Source: Pseudomonas sputi (GTDB taxonomy: Bacteria; Pseudomonadota; Gammaproteobacteria; Pseudomonadales; Pseudomonadaceae). From it: a DNA stretch of 64,000 nt. The notes beneath the pieces were generated by a model. The model saw only the letters and a program-made list of their open reading frames with translations. It ran no database searches and was not told the origin of the DNA. The position numbers were made by a program, and so were the translations under genes. Location of the stretch: NCBI RefSeq assembly GCF_021603585.1, contig NZ_BQHI01000009.1, positions 124,001 to 188,000 of the forward strand, in the 5' to 3' direction. This document shows positions 18,018 to 26,102 of this stretch, piece after piece (position 1 is the stretch's first letter; each line of letters starts with the position of its first letter).

Positions 18018-18482
18018 CTAGGGCTGCTCTGTTTTGACAGTGAGCAGCTCGTCGCGTGTGTGTTTTGCTTCCGGCACCGCGCAACGGCTATCGACACATC
18101 GACGGCGGCCATCAGGGTGAGGTAACCACTCCAAATGGGGACGGAGACGGCAAAACTGGCGATAACCGAGTGTAAGCAGCGGTCTGAGTGCACGCCAAGT
18201 TAGCGGCGTGGCCCAAAATCCCAGGCCGGCTGCACGCCAGCTCCATAGAGTGGCGTCCAGGCCCTTAACCCAGCGACCATTGGCAAAACAGGCATGAAGC
18301 GTCGCTTGCATTTGCTCGAACGTGAAACCAAGTGCTTTGGCGTCGAATTCAGGACTTTCTATGTCAACAAACAGCAGTCGGGTCTCTGCCGCGTGTCGGC
18401 GAAGGATCGTGATTTCACGCGCACACAACGGACAGTGCCCGTCAAAGTACAGCGTCAGTGGCCAAGGCTCTTTGTTGTACAT
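18018..18482 (-). CDS. DCC-family (DUF393) thiol-disulphide oxidoreductase-like protein
   Basis: From ATG 18482 the protein has 154 residues and opens MYNKEPWPLTLYFDGHCPLCAREI. The DGHCPLC motif is the DxxCPLC signature of the DCC/DUF393 family, predicted thioredoxin-fold redox proteins. A longer frame begins with TTG at 18539, but that position is the -35 element of the promoter described next, so I reject it. It is the first gene of the operon DCC, SDR, DUF6482, photolyase remnant, DUF2256. Light or oxidative-stress induction is inferred from its neighbours and the operator. Confidence 0.8.
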   Translation of the reverse strand: MYNKEPWPLTLYFDGHCPLCAREITILRRHAAETRLLFVDIESPEFDAKALGFTFEQMQATLHACFANGRWVKGLDATLWSWRAAGLGFWATPLTWRALRPLLTLGYRQFCRLRPHLEWLPHPDGRRRCVDSRCAVPEAKHTRDELLTVKTEQP

Positions 18483-18539
18483 TTGTGGTTGTCTTGTATA
18501 GGTTTTGTATAAGATAGGCCCAAAAAAACGACCTGACAA
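18483..18539 (-). promoter_or_regulatory. Sigma70 promoter with three CarH/LitR-like direct repeats
   Basis: On the minus strand TTGTCA (18539-18534) is followed after 17 bases by TATCTT (18516-18511), a sound sigma70 promoter. Overlapping and following the -10 are three octamers at exact 11-base spacing: TTATACAA (18512-18505), CTATACAA (18501-18494) and AACCACAA (18490-18483). The first two fit nTnnACAn, the operator repeat known for B12-dependent CarH/LitR light regulators; the third misses only the T. Binding there would cover the transcription start and repress in the dark. No carH/litR gene is in the window, so a regulator elsewhere is required. Confidence 0.6.
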
Positions 18540-18637
18540 TCACGGTCATTCCTTACTGTGAAATGAACCACCCGCGCCAGGCAGTGTGCAAATTCAGCGG
18601 ATATGCAGTCTCCTGCTGCCCGAAAAGAAATGGGGCA

Positions 18638-18664
18638 ATGATCTAATTCTACAAAGTGGATCAT
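18638..18664. promoter_or_regulatory. Inverted repeat in the divergent DCC/DUF3429 intergenic region
   Basis: ATGATC and GATCAT face each other over 15 bases. TGATC-type boxes are also seen as -35 elements of some stress ECF sigma factors, and here one points each way, but a matching -10 at proper spacing is not convincing. The role is open. Confidence 0.3.
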
Positions 18665-18756
18665 TACGCTGACCTCGGCTTCGGATCGCCGGCAATCTCG
18701 CCCAAGCGGGGCTTTGGGCCTACAGTCATGAGTGTCGCTCACTGCAAGGAATACAA

Positions 18757-19221
18757 ATGAACGCGTTGACTTCAACCTCTCTGCCAAAGCATGTCAGCCT
18801 GCTGGGTTATGGTGGTCTGTTGCCGTTTATTTTTCTGGCGCTGCTGATCCCATTCTCTCTCGACTATCGGCCGTTGTTTGCGATTGCGCTTGTTAACTAT
18901 GGCGCCGTCATCCTGAGCTTTGTCGGCGCCTTACATTGGGCCTTCGCCATGACCGTGCTAGACATGCGCGCCGAGCAGCGTCGCAACCGGTTCATCTGGA
19001 GTGTCATTCCGGCGCTTATCGCTTGGATTGCCACGTTACTGCCAATGCCAATTGGTTGCTTGCTATTGGTCATCGGCTTTGTTGCACACCTCCGGCAGGA
19101 TAGGCAGCTGTTCCCGATCATGAGCTTGCCCGCTTGGTACCTGCCGCTGCGATTACGGCTTACCCTCGTGGCGAGCGTCTGCTTGCTGCTTGTCGCGATC
19201 GTTGAAGCGCTTAATTCATGA
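18757..19221 (+). CDS. DUF3429 membrane protein
   Basis: A 154-residue inner-membrane protein with four hydrophobic segments. The first part, LLGYGGLLPFIFLALL, and VGALHWAFAM are typical of DUF3429, a family of unknown function. Its stop overlaps the start of the ABC1 kinase gene (ATGA, 19218-19221), so they are translationally coupled. It is divergent from the light operon. Confidence 0.75.
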   Translation: MNALTSTSLPKHVSLLGYGGLLPFIFLALLIPFSLDYRPLFAIALVNYGAVILSFVGALHWAFAMTVLDMRAEQRRNRFIWSVIPALIAWIATLLPMPIGCLLLVIGFVAHLRQDRQLFPIMSLPAWYLPLRLRLTLVASVCLLLVAIVEALNS

Positions 19222-20537
19222 AACCTCGTGTGCCCGGCTCGTTGCCCGTGCCTGGCAGCCGCTTATCGCGGTTGATGCGTTTTGGCAGTTTGGCCTCGGG
19301 CGTCGCTGGCGGCATGCTAGCCGAAGGTGCTCGGCAGTGGATTCAGGGCAAACGTCCGGCGCTCAGCGATCTGCTGTTGACCTCGGGTAATGTGCATCGG
19401 GTGGTCGAGCAACTGTCGCAACTGCGTGGCGCCGCCATGAAGGTTGGCCAGTTGTTATCGATGGATGCCGGTGATTTGTTGCCGCGCGAGTTCAGCGAAA
19501 TCCTTTCTCGTCTGCGTTGCGACGCTCACTCTATGCCCATGAGCCAGTTGGTGGCAGTTCTCAACGAGAACTGGGGCAAGGGCTGGGAAGGGCGCTTCGA
19601 ACGGTTTTCCTTCACGCCATTGGCTGCAGCGTCCATCGGCCAGGTTCATGTTGCAAAAGGAAAGGACGGCCAACGACTGGCGATCAAGGTGCAATACCCT
19701 GGCGTGCGCGAGAGTATTTCGAGCGATGTGGATAATGTTGCTACCTTGTTGCGCATGTCCGGGATGCTGCCTAAGGGCATGGATGTCGCCCCATTGCTCC
19801 AAGAGGCCAAGCGTCAGTTGCAGGATGAAGCGGACTATATGAAAGAAACCGAGCACTTACAGCGCTTTGATCGACTGTTGGCGGACAGTCCTGACTTTCT
19901 GGTTCCTCGTGCGTATGCCCAGTTCAGCACACCTAATATTTTGGTGATGTCCTTCGTTGACGGAGTAGCGGTGGATTCACTAGAGCACGCGCCCCAGGCA
20001 GAGCGCGACCGGATCATCATGTTGCTATTCGGCCTGTTTCTGCGCGAGGTGTTCGAGTTCCAATGCGTGCAGACCGACCCTAACTTTGCCAACTACCGTT
20101 ATCAGCAAGACTCCAGCCGGATGGTATTGTTGGACTTCGGCGCCACGCGAGTTTATGACCGCAACATTACCGAGGCTTATCGCCGCTTGTTGATTGCAGG
20201 CCTGCATGAAGACCGTGGCGCCATCACCAATGCCGCGCTGGACGTCGGCTACTTTCAGCCTGAAACGCTCCCCAAACACAGAGCGGTACTCACTGATCTC
20301 ATTACTCAGGCCTGTGAGCCACTGAGGCAGCAAGGTGCCTATGACTTTGCGACGTCTGACCTGGCCGTACGCCTACGTGATACTGGTTGGGAACTAGGTG
20401 CCGACCGCGACTTCTGGCACACACCACCTGTGGATGTACTGTTTCTGCATCGCAAGGTCGGAGGTTTGTACCTGTTGGCCGCGAAGCTGAAGGCGCGGGT
20501 GAATGTGCGAAGGTTGTTCGAGGCTTACGTGATTTGA
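19218..20537 (+). CDS. ABC1/UbiB-family atypical kinase
   Basis: A 439-residue member of the ABC1/AarF/UbiB family (atypical protein-kinase-like fold). Family motifs are present in order: KVGQ (AAMKVGQLLSMD), the Ala-rich loop AAASIGQVH, the lysine in AIKVQYPGV, the catalytic-loop form QTDPNFANY and the metal motif LLDFGATR. UbiB-type proteins support quinone synthesis or lipid homeostasis. The true ubiB of Pseudomonas lies in another operon, so this is probably a paralogue, here coupled to DUF3429 and near light-stress genes. Confidence 0.8.
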   Translation: MKPRVPGSLPVPGSRLSRLMRFGSLASGVAGGMLAEGARQWIQGKRPALSDLLLTSGNVHRVVEQLSQLRGAAMKVGQLLSMDAGDLLPREFSEILSRLRCDAHSMPMSQLVAVLNENWGKGWEGRFERFSFTPLAAASIGQVHVAKGKDGQRLAIKVQYPGVRESISSDVDNVATLLRMSGMLPKGMDVAPLLQEAKRQLQDEADYMKETEHLQRFDRLLADSPDFLVPRAYAQFSTPNILVMSFVDGVAVDSLEHAPQAERDRIIMLLFGLFLREVFEFQCVQTDPNFANYRYQQDSSRMVLLDFGATRVYDRNITEAYRRLLIAGLHEDRGAITNAALDVGYFQPETLPKHRAVLTDLITQACEPLRQQGAYDFATSDLAVRLRDTGWELGADRDFWHTPPVDVLFLHRKVGGLYLLAAKLKARVNVRRLFEAYVI

Positions 20538-20582
20538 GCGCTTTGTGAACGGTAAATGCTCGTCTCGGCTAGATCGTTTGTT

Positions 20583-20598
20583 CGCGACCTAAGTCGCG
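20583..20598. repeat. REP-like hairpin, copy 1
   Basis: CGCGAC, loop CTAA, GTCGCG, followed by GCTA. A close copy with the same stem occurs at 37505-37519. Such short GC hairpins between genes resemble Pseudomonas REP elements. Confidence 0.4.
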
Positions 20599-20711
20599 GC
20601 TAGCTTTCCAAGCCATCCGAACCTCAAAAAATGGGTCAAATTGTCTAAATGAATTGGATGCCAAGACATGCCCACAATTCATAGGTGCGCAGGGTTCGGG
20701 GGGCGCAGCAC

Positions 20712-20930
20712 CTAAGTCTGCCGAATCCTCAAAATGGAATCGGCGATGGCTTGAGCATTTGCGTCCAGCGCTTCCATGGCCGACATCGCATGAGCGGCGA
20801 CGCTTCCCACGCCATTTTCTGAAAGCCACTTGGTTATTTCTCCTATTGCTGCACCTAGTGCGTGCTGGTTATGCAGCAGCGATGTCAGGGCGTCCGCCGT
20901 GGCGATCTTGTAGTTCTAATTATCTGGCAT
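20712..20930 (-). pseudogene. Small helical protein gene with early stop codon
   Basis: From ATG 20930 the frame reads MPDN, then TAG (20918-20916), then about 67 clean codons (NYKIATADALTSLLHNQHALG to DSILRIRQT). The downstream part looks like a real small helical protein with normal codon use. A later start is not obvious, so the gene appears killed by one nonsense change at codon 5. Function unknown. Confidence 0.45.
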
Positions 20931-21129
20931 GGCGCTCTTCCTTGTGATGGTGCACAGATCCTAGTTCATCTCACCGCTGTCCATACGGCGCGGGTTTGCC
21001 CGATGTTTTGGCAGAGCACGACTAGGACTGACAGGGGGCCAGAAGGCTGCACTCCCCGTCTTTGCTCGCCCGCCGTGCTTGGTCTGTGGAGCAAGCGATG
21101 GGTAATACTTATCTACCCGAGCTTCAGGT

Positions 21130-21540
21130 TTACGTACGGAGCCAAGCTTCCACCTTTTGCAATCTACCAACCTCGGAAGGCTTTGACTTTCCTGTTTCTA
21201 GAATCTCAAGCAGTCGCTGTCTTTCAGCTCTAGAGGAAAACCAATCATTTACCTCGATGCTGCAGTGGCTGGACTCACTCAATGCCCATCTAACGATCAT
21301 GTCCGCAGCGGCTCGGTGGTGATGGGCCATCAACAGAGATCGGCCCTCCACAGAACAGCCGCGCTCCGCAAATTCATCGGTCACGTCAATGACGCCAAGT
21401 TCGCCAAAATAGGCTGTGGTGTCAGGCTAAAGAATGCCAGCCAATGACACCTTAGCCACGCCGGATTCTCGATCAAAATATGAAAGGAAATGCGATCCAC
21501 CCTTGGTGCTTCCAGGATGTGGAAAGTTGATGGCGGCCTG
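21130..21540 (-). pseudogene. Degenerate unidentified gene with an internal stop
   Basis: One frame reads SALHNRQAAINFPHPG, then SHFLSYFDRESGVAKVSLAGIL, a TAG at 21429-21427, then PDTTAYFGELGVIDVTDEF to EAWLRT. Both halves look protein-like and are in the same frame, so a former gene of at least 135 codons seems interrupted. I see no clear start at the upstream end. Family not recognised. Confidence 0.35.
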
Positions 21541-21557
21541 TCTGTTATGCAGTGCTG

Positions 21558-21818
21558 ATGCGTGACACGTTTGAGGTCAAGGTAGAAGAGCGGCTAGGCG
21601 ATGAGGGCTTTCCTGAATTTATGAGCGCCGATTCGGTTAAGCGGAGGGCACCCCAGTTCGTGGTATGGCGCCTCATCAATGACGTTTGGGTGCGGCTGAA
21701 GGATCGCACTGTTCTAGTGGATGTAAGTCATAACCGTACTTTAAGCGCTTTGTGTATTTCCATACGTTATGACAAATACTGCGGGCTGAGAGTGTTTTTC
21801 TCAAAAATAGATCGATGA
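21558..21818 (+). CDS. Doubtful small protein
   Basis: A frame of 86 codons (MRDTFEVKVEERLGDEGFPEF to VFFSKIDR). Composition is plausible, but there is no ribosome-binding site and no family resemblance. It could be a remnant, like the two degenerate genes just before it. Confidence 0.25.
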   Translation: MRDTFEVKVEERLGDEGFPEFMSADSVKRRAPQFVVWRLINDVWVRLKDRTVLVDVSHNRTLSALCISIRYDKYCGLRVFFSKIDR

Positions 21819-21897
21819 AAAAAAATTTGAAGTTTAGCTAAGGAATCGGTGAGTGCCGCCGATGAAGTATATTCATTAATTTAACAAGGAGTTATGC

Positions 21898-22593
21898 GTG
21901 TCTGACGGTATATTTTCAATGATCAAGAGTGTTTTTCCTACGCTCGTGGCTGGGGCTAAAGATCTACAGCGATCTATCATCACTCCGGCCGAATTCTTTA
22001 AAGATATGAAGCTTCGCAATTACTGGTGTGCGCAAGCCAGTTTGATCGGGCTAGTAATGGCAATAGCATTGTCACTACTAAGTTTTCCCTCGCTGAAGGG
22101 GGTTGGGATAGAAATAAGCAAGGACTTTTTATCCGTCATGGTTGTCCTGAATTGCATGTTTCTGATCCTCTATGGAGCTTGCTTTTGGTTAGGTGCACGT
22201 TTAATTTTAGGAAAGGGGTCGCTGTTTTCCACGATTAACTCATTTTTTTATATCTCAATTTGCCTAGTCTTCATGAAGATCGTTGAGATGCCAGCGCTAG
22301 GCTCGAGAATGACCGCTTTAGCGCATAGCTGTGAGCTTGGGGAGTTTGGAGCGAATGTCACTGCTGCGATATCCGCAAGTTCTGTTTCGAGGACGTCGAA
22401 CTTTTTAATCGTCGTATTTTACCTTGCGTTTACCGTCTGCTCGGTAAAACTTCAGCGAGGCGTCAATGACTTCGGTATCGTAAGGGGAGTGGTGTCCGCG
22501 ATTTTCGGGATGATACTCCTAAGTTTAGCCGTTATTTATATCCAAGAACCTGCAGTGTACGCAGTGGTCTGCGGCTACCTAGGAGCAAATTAA
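21898..22593 (+). CDS. Polytopic membrane protein, Yip1-like
   Basis: A 231-residue protein with about five transmembrane segments. The start is GTG 21898 behind AAGGAG; the nearby ATG at 21893 runs into a stop at once. The layout (a short soluble start SIITPAEFFKDM, then hydrophobic segments with PS and G motifs) resembles the Yip1 superfamily, though only loosely. Function unknown. It is the first gene of the low-GC, defence-rich stretch. Confidence 0.55.
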   Translation: MSDGIFSMIKSVFPTLVAGAKDLQRSIITPAEFFKDMKLRNYWCAQASLIGLVMAIALSLLSFPSLKGVGIEISKDFLSVMVVLNCMFLILYGACFWLGARLILGKGSLFSTINSFFYISICLVFMKIVEMPALGSRMTALAHSCELGEFGANVTAAISASSVSRTSNFLIVVFYLAFTVCSVKLQRGVNDFGIVRGVVSAIFGMILLSLAVIYIQEPAVYAVVCGYLGAN

Positions 22594-22720
22594 CTTGCTA
22601 TGTTTCAATTGGTTGGCTAGTTAGCGTCACCTCGCTGTAGATCAGCGATAAGATCGCTCATAACTGTACCATGGCTGGACGTTTCTTTGCGTCAACAGCC
22701 ATGGCGCCGCTATCGAGGGT

Positions 22721-23311
22721 TCAGAACAGCGGGTGTGGGCCGAATTCTTCATCAATTCTTTCAACCCATCCTGAGTTTTCAGGTTTGTTGGCGGCCCCTC
22801 CTACTATTCTAATAGCGTATGCGCGGCAAACCTCCAAAATCGAGGGCGGGATGTATTCCAGTATCCCTTTGTATTCTTTGTCGTCCCCGTCACGGTATTG
22901 GTACATATCAGCGCACCAAAGATCGTAGACCCAGGCACTAATTTCCTCGTCGCTTTGCGGAAGGGCAACCAATTCTTTGACGAATTTGTTCAGGTGCTGA
23001 CGCTCCCTCTTGGAAAATCCTCGCGTGGTTAGGCTAAAAAACTTTAAAGCCTTTATAGCTGGTCTGACTTGCCAGGTGAGCGAGTCAATGGAGTCTGGAG
23101 CTCGCATCAGCGGGACTAGCTGATACGGACTGAGCAACTCGCCGGTATTTGTTGCCACGGAATGCATTATACGGTCAAGGTGGAAGCTTCTACGCTCACT
23201 GCGCATGTGGCAAAAGGCATCAATGGTTTTATCAGTTTCCTTGCAGGGATCCGATATATCCCTTTCTGTGATATTACCTGCGCCATCCTGGTACTTAATG
23301 CGTATGCGCAC
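22721..23311 (-). CDS. WYL-like domain protein, last gene of the E2-E1-JAB arm
   Basis: A 196-residue protein. Residues 1-50 (RIKYQDGAGNITERDI, IDAFCHMRSERRSFHLDRI) match the ligand-binding beta-barrel typical of WYL domains, where FCHxRxExRxFxLDRI is the hallmark. The C-terminal 100 residues are helical and of unknown family, somewhat TerB-like. There is no helix-turn-helix, so it is not a plain regulator. It lies 43 bases beyond the membrane-protein gene on the same strand and may be the fourth gene of that operon. Confidence 0.6.
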   Translation of the reverse strand: MRIRIKYQDGAGNITERDISDPCKETDKTIDAFCHMRSERRSFHLDRIMHSVATNTGELLSPYQLVPLMRAPDSIDSLTWQVRPAIKALKFFSLTTRGFSKRERQHLNKFVKELVALPQSDEEISAWVYDLWCADMYQYRDGDDKEYKGILEYIPPSILEVCRAYAIRIVGGAANKPENSGWVERIDEEFGPHPLF

Positions 23312-23354
23312 TGTTGCTCCTGAAATTATGTACTGGGCTGTAAAATGTCATTGT

Positions 23355-23825
23355 TCATCTATTGTCGGGCGGGGAGCGAGCCTCGGAGGCGCGGCTCTTA
23401 TCTATTCCCCACACTGCTTTAGCTATCTCTTCAATTTTCGCGACAAATTTATCGACGTTGAGCCCTGCGATGAAAGCTAGCGCGAAGAAACCAATTTCAC
23501 TCGCGTCAGATTTAGAGCTGGATTCCAATACCAGCAAGCCCGCTTTGAGGAAAAGATAACTAACGGCACCAGCAATCACGCTCGTAATGGGGCGAATGAA
23601 GTACCACGCATACCAGTCCGTATCCCACCTCTTGTGGACGCATTTGTTCAAGTACACAGCCCTGAGACAGTAAAGGCAGCCCCCCACGCAACCAATTGCA
23701 CCACACATCAATGGAATCCGTAGCACCTCATAAGGTTGTGCAAGCCAACCTAGCGCCATTGCGCCTATCGAGTAGGTCGCGATGAACAGCAACAGCACAA
23801 GATAGCCTACGATCAGAAGCAGCAC
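23355..23825 (-). CDS. Small membrane protein, candidate effector
   Basis: A 156-residue protein with three or four transmembrane segments (first at residues 1-23, then about 30-55, 75-95 and 108-125) and a short cytosolic tail. No family recognised. It starts directly after the stop of the E2-E1-JAB gene with no gap, so co-translation is likely. In type II CBASS the position beside the E1/E2 and JAB proteins is often filled by a membrane-disrupting effector; by analogy this could be the toxic arm, but that is inference only. Confidence 0.6.
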   Translation of the reverse strand: MLLLIVGYLVLLLFIATYSIGAMALGWLAQPYEVLRIPLMCGAIGCVGGCLYCLRAVYLNKCVHKRWDTDWYAWYFIRPITSVIAGAVSYLFLKAGLLVLESSSKSDASEIGFFALAFIAGLNVDKFVAKIEEIAKAVWGIDKSRASEARSPPDNR

Positions 23826-26102
23826 TTAATAGTCCTTCAATTGGTCGGAGCACGTTCCGATAGTAACTGTGCAATCAGTTTCGCCCATGATGAACATGAC
23901 AACTGGCAAACCATCGTTGGCCATGGTCAAGGCTAACGATGCTAGTAGATTCATGTCGTCGGAGCTCGGGCGTGACGAGTGCTTGGGCGGATGCGAATGC
24001 CAGTCACCGATGTAATCGACGATCCCGGCTGTTCTTCGACGTGTATCAAGAAGCACTTCTTCCTGGCCCTCGTACCCTCGAATGAAGGAGGCGGGTGTAG
24101 AGATGCTATCTGGAGGGGCGGGCATTCCTTTGACAATATTGATAGTCTTCAACTGATGGTCAGTATATCCGAGCAATATTCCACCTGTTTCATTAGGTAG
24201 CGCCTGGCTTCTCAGGCTGCGAACTTGTTCAATAAATCCTTGATCCCACCGGACTGTCCAGCCATCTGACCGTGCTTCCTTTGATTCAGAAATGGCTATT
24301 TCATGCGCTGCTACGCCGCCGGTTTCATCATTTACATCCCATACACACGCTCGTGCGCCCGATTTGGCTTGGCTCAGCCTTACCTGCCGGCTGAGGAGTG
24401 ACGCGTGGAAGCGAATCAGTTCGACAGAAAGCCTGAGGGAAATATCTCTGCACCCGTTCCCGACCCATTCACCTTTGCTGTGTCCGTCAAGATGGAGTTC
24501 TCCCCACGGCGATTCGAGGATTGCACGGTAGTATTGGGCTTCAATGCTCGATATCCGAATGCCCCTGTCACGGTCTTCGAGAAGCAATACTGAGCTTCTA
24601 CCTGAAGGTGTGAGGAATACGCTTGCGGTACGAGGTGTTCCATCACGCTCACCTAATTCCCTCGGTACATGCAACGTCGTCGTGGCGTCCACTACTAAGC
24701 TTGCGTTGCTTAGTGCCGCCGAGACATTCACATCTTCGTCGACAACGCTCGCGTCAATCGCCATATGCGGTGGTTGTTCGGGGAATATTTGATCCAGAAT
24801 GCTTTTAACGGCTCTGACTTTCGGGGATCCGATAGCAGAATCCGAAATGATGTGCCTTGCCAGGTTGTGAGGCATAGCCTGGTCAGGATCTATCAAAGTC
24901 CACTGACCCCAAGACTCTCTCGTCCACGTTTCCACCATGGAGCTGCCGAGAGCACCTACCCCAGCGATCACTCCTTCGAAATCCGAATCTGCAGATTCCA
25001 GGCACGACAATGACCGGATGAGTGGCTTGTCGAGCTTATATCGAAGCTGGGTTGGCAAAATTGAAATAGCTTTCCATCGCTCCTCTAGCGTTTGGCCTAT
25101 GAGCTCAACGGGGCTCCAGCTTCGTCGGTATTCATCATAAAAAAGCAACCCGCAGGCTTCACCCAGATGGAGCAGGGAACTGGTAACCCAATAGGCGAGG
25201 TCGTCAACCTTGTCCACTGTCCCGTTCCGGAGTCTCGGAACCGATAGCAAAATAAGAACGCATTTTGGACGCTGTTCATTGGATGAGAGATCAGTGACCG
25301 AAATCAACTGCTTGATTGCTTTGGTAAGCTCGTCAAAAAAAGAACCGCCACGAATCGCCACCCATTGGTCAAGGTCTCCTAGGGTCGCTGGGAAGCGCTC
25401 GACGCGCGAGCTTTCAACAGGCGGCAAATTAACGCGAAGGGTAGGGATACTCTTCATTCCACATGCCGTTGCTGCATTCGCATCTACATAGTAGCCAAGG
25501 TAAGTGGTGGCCTCAGTGCTACCTGACTCGGCTTCAACGAGAATTAAACGCCGAGCAGGATTCAAAGACTCCTCAGCGTGCTTGGCGGGCAGGATGATTT
25601 GGAATGGTGTATTGAAAAATAATTGCTCCAACGGCTGGTCGCCCAGGTGAAGCGAGTTTTCGGCTGATTCACGCAACCACCAAAGCACCCGAGCGAGAAA
25701 TTTTTGGGGTGTCCAAGAGCGCTGAATCTCAGACCATGTGCTGTTGTACAAGCATAAGGAAAGAGGCTCTCCGGTACGTGTGTAATTTTGATGGCCTAGG
25801 ACGGGGAACTCGCTTCTTAAAGCCCTTACCCCTACAGGAGGGTCTTCTTGCATGTTCACAGTGAGGGCAAGCCACTCCTTACGCAATATGCCGTTTGGAT
25901 TGCGGGCCCCGACAGACCCGTCTCCTGCCTTCACCACAATTATCTCGGTCAGGCCTGCGCCGTCTAATAGCGAACGTGTTTCCTGAATCTGGAAATATTC
26001 ATGCCTTTCGCATGCTCGATAGATCTCTTTGGACAAGGGAAGTGTTAGTGCCTGTGCACCATCTTCGACTGGGTTGCCCCACTCGATGAGATTGGGACTC
26101 AC
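23826..26102 (-). CDS. E2-E1-JAB fusion of a bacterial ubiquitin-like conjugation system
   Basis: A 758-residue three-domain protein. Residues about 20-155 form a prokaryotic E2-like domain, with the probable catalytic C117 in PLSLCLYNSTW and the WTPQKFLARVLWWL helix after it. Residues about 370-580 are a ThiF/E1 adenylation domain: GVGALG (381-386), D405, N413, R416 and K428 are the ATP-binding set. A canonical E1 catalytic cysteine is not evident in the crossover region. Residues about 615-755 are a JAB/JAMM peptidase: E638, HSHP with H702 and H704, and PSSDD with D716. The same three activities are split into Cap2 and Cap3 in type II CBASS. It overlaps the upstream MBL gene by four bases. 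Confidence 0.85.
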   Translation of the reverse strand: MSPNLIEWGNPVEDGAQALTLPLSKEIYRACERHEYFQIQETRSLLDGAGLTEIIVVKAGDGSVGARNPNGILRKEWLALTVNMQEDPPVGVRALRSEFPVLGHQNYTRTGEPLSLCLYNSTWSEIQRSWTPQKFLARVLWWLRESAENSLHLGDQPLEQLFFNTPFQIILPAKHAEESLNPARRLILVEAESGSTEATTYLGYYVDANAATACGMKSIPTLRVNLPPVESSRVERFPATLGDLDQWVAIRGGSFFDELTKAIKQLISVTDLSSNEQRPKCVLILLSVPRLRNGTVDKVDDLAYWVTSSLLHLGEACGLLFYDEYRRSWSPVELIGQTLEERWKAISILPTQLRYKLDKPLIRSLSCLESADSDFEGVIAGVGALGSSMVETWTRESWGQWTLIDPDQAMPHNLARHIISDSAIGSPKVRAVKSILDQIFPEQPPHMAIDASVVDEDVNVSAALSNASLVVDATTTLHVPRELGERDGTPRTASVFLTPSGRSSVLLLEDRDRGIRISSIEAQYYRAILESPWGELHLDGHSKGEWVGNGCRDISLRLSVELIRFHASLLSRQVRLSQAKSGARACVWDVNDETGGVAAHEIAISESKEARSDGWTVRWDQGFIEQVRSLRSQALPNETGGILLGYTDHQLKTINIVKGMPAPPDSISTPASFIRGYEGQEEVLLDTRRRTAGIVDYIGDWHSHPPKHSSRPSSDDMNLLASLALTMANDGLPVVMFIMGETDCTVTIGTCSDQLKDY

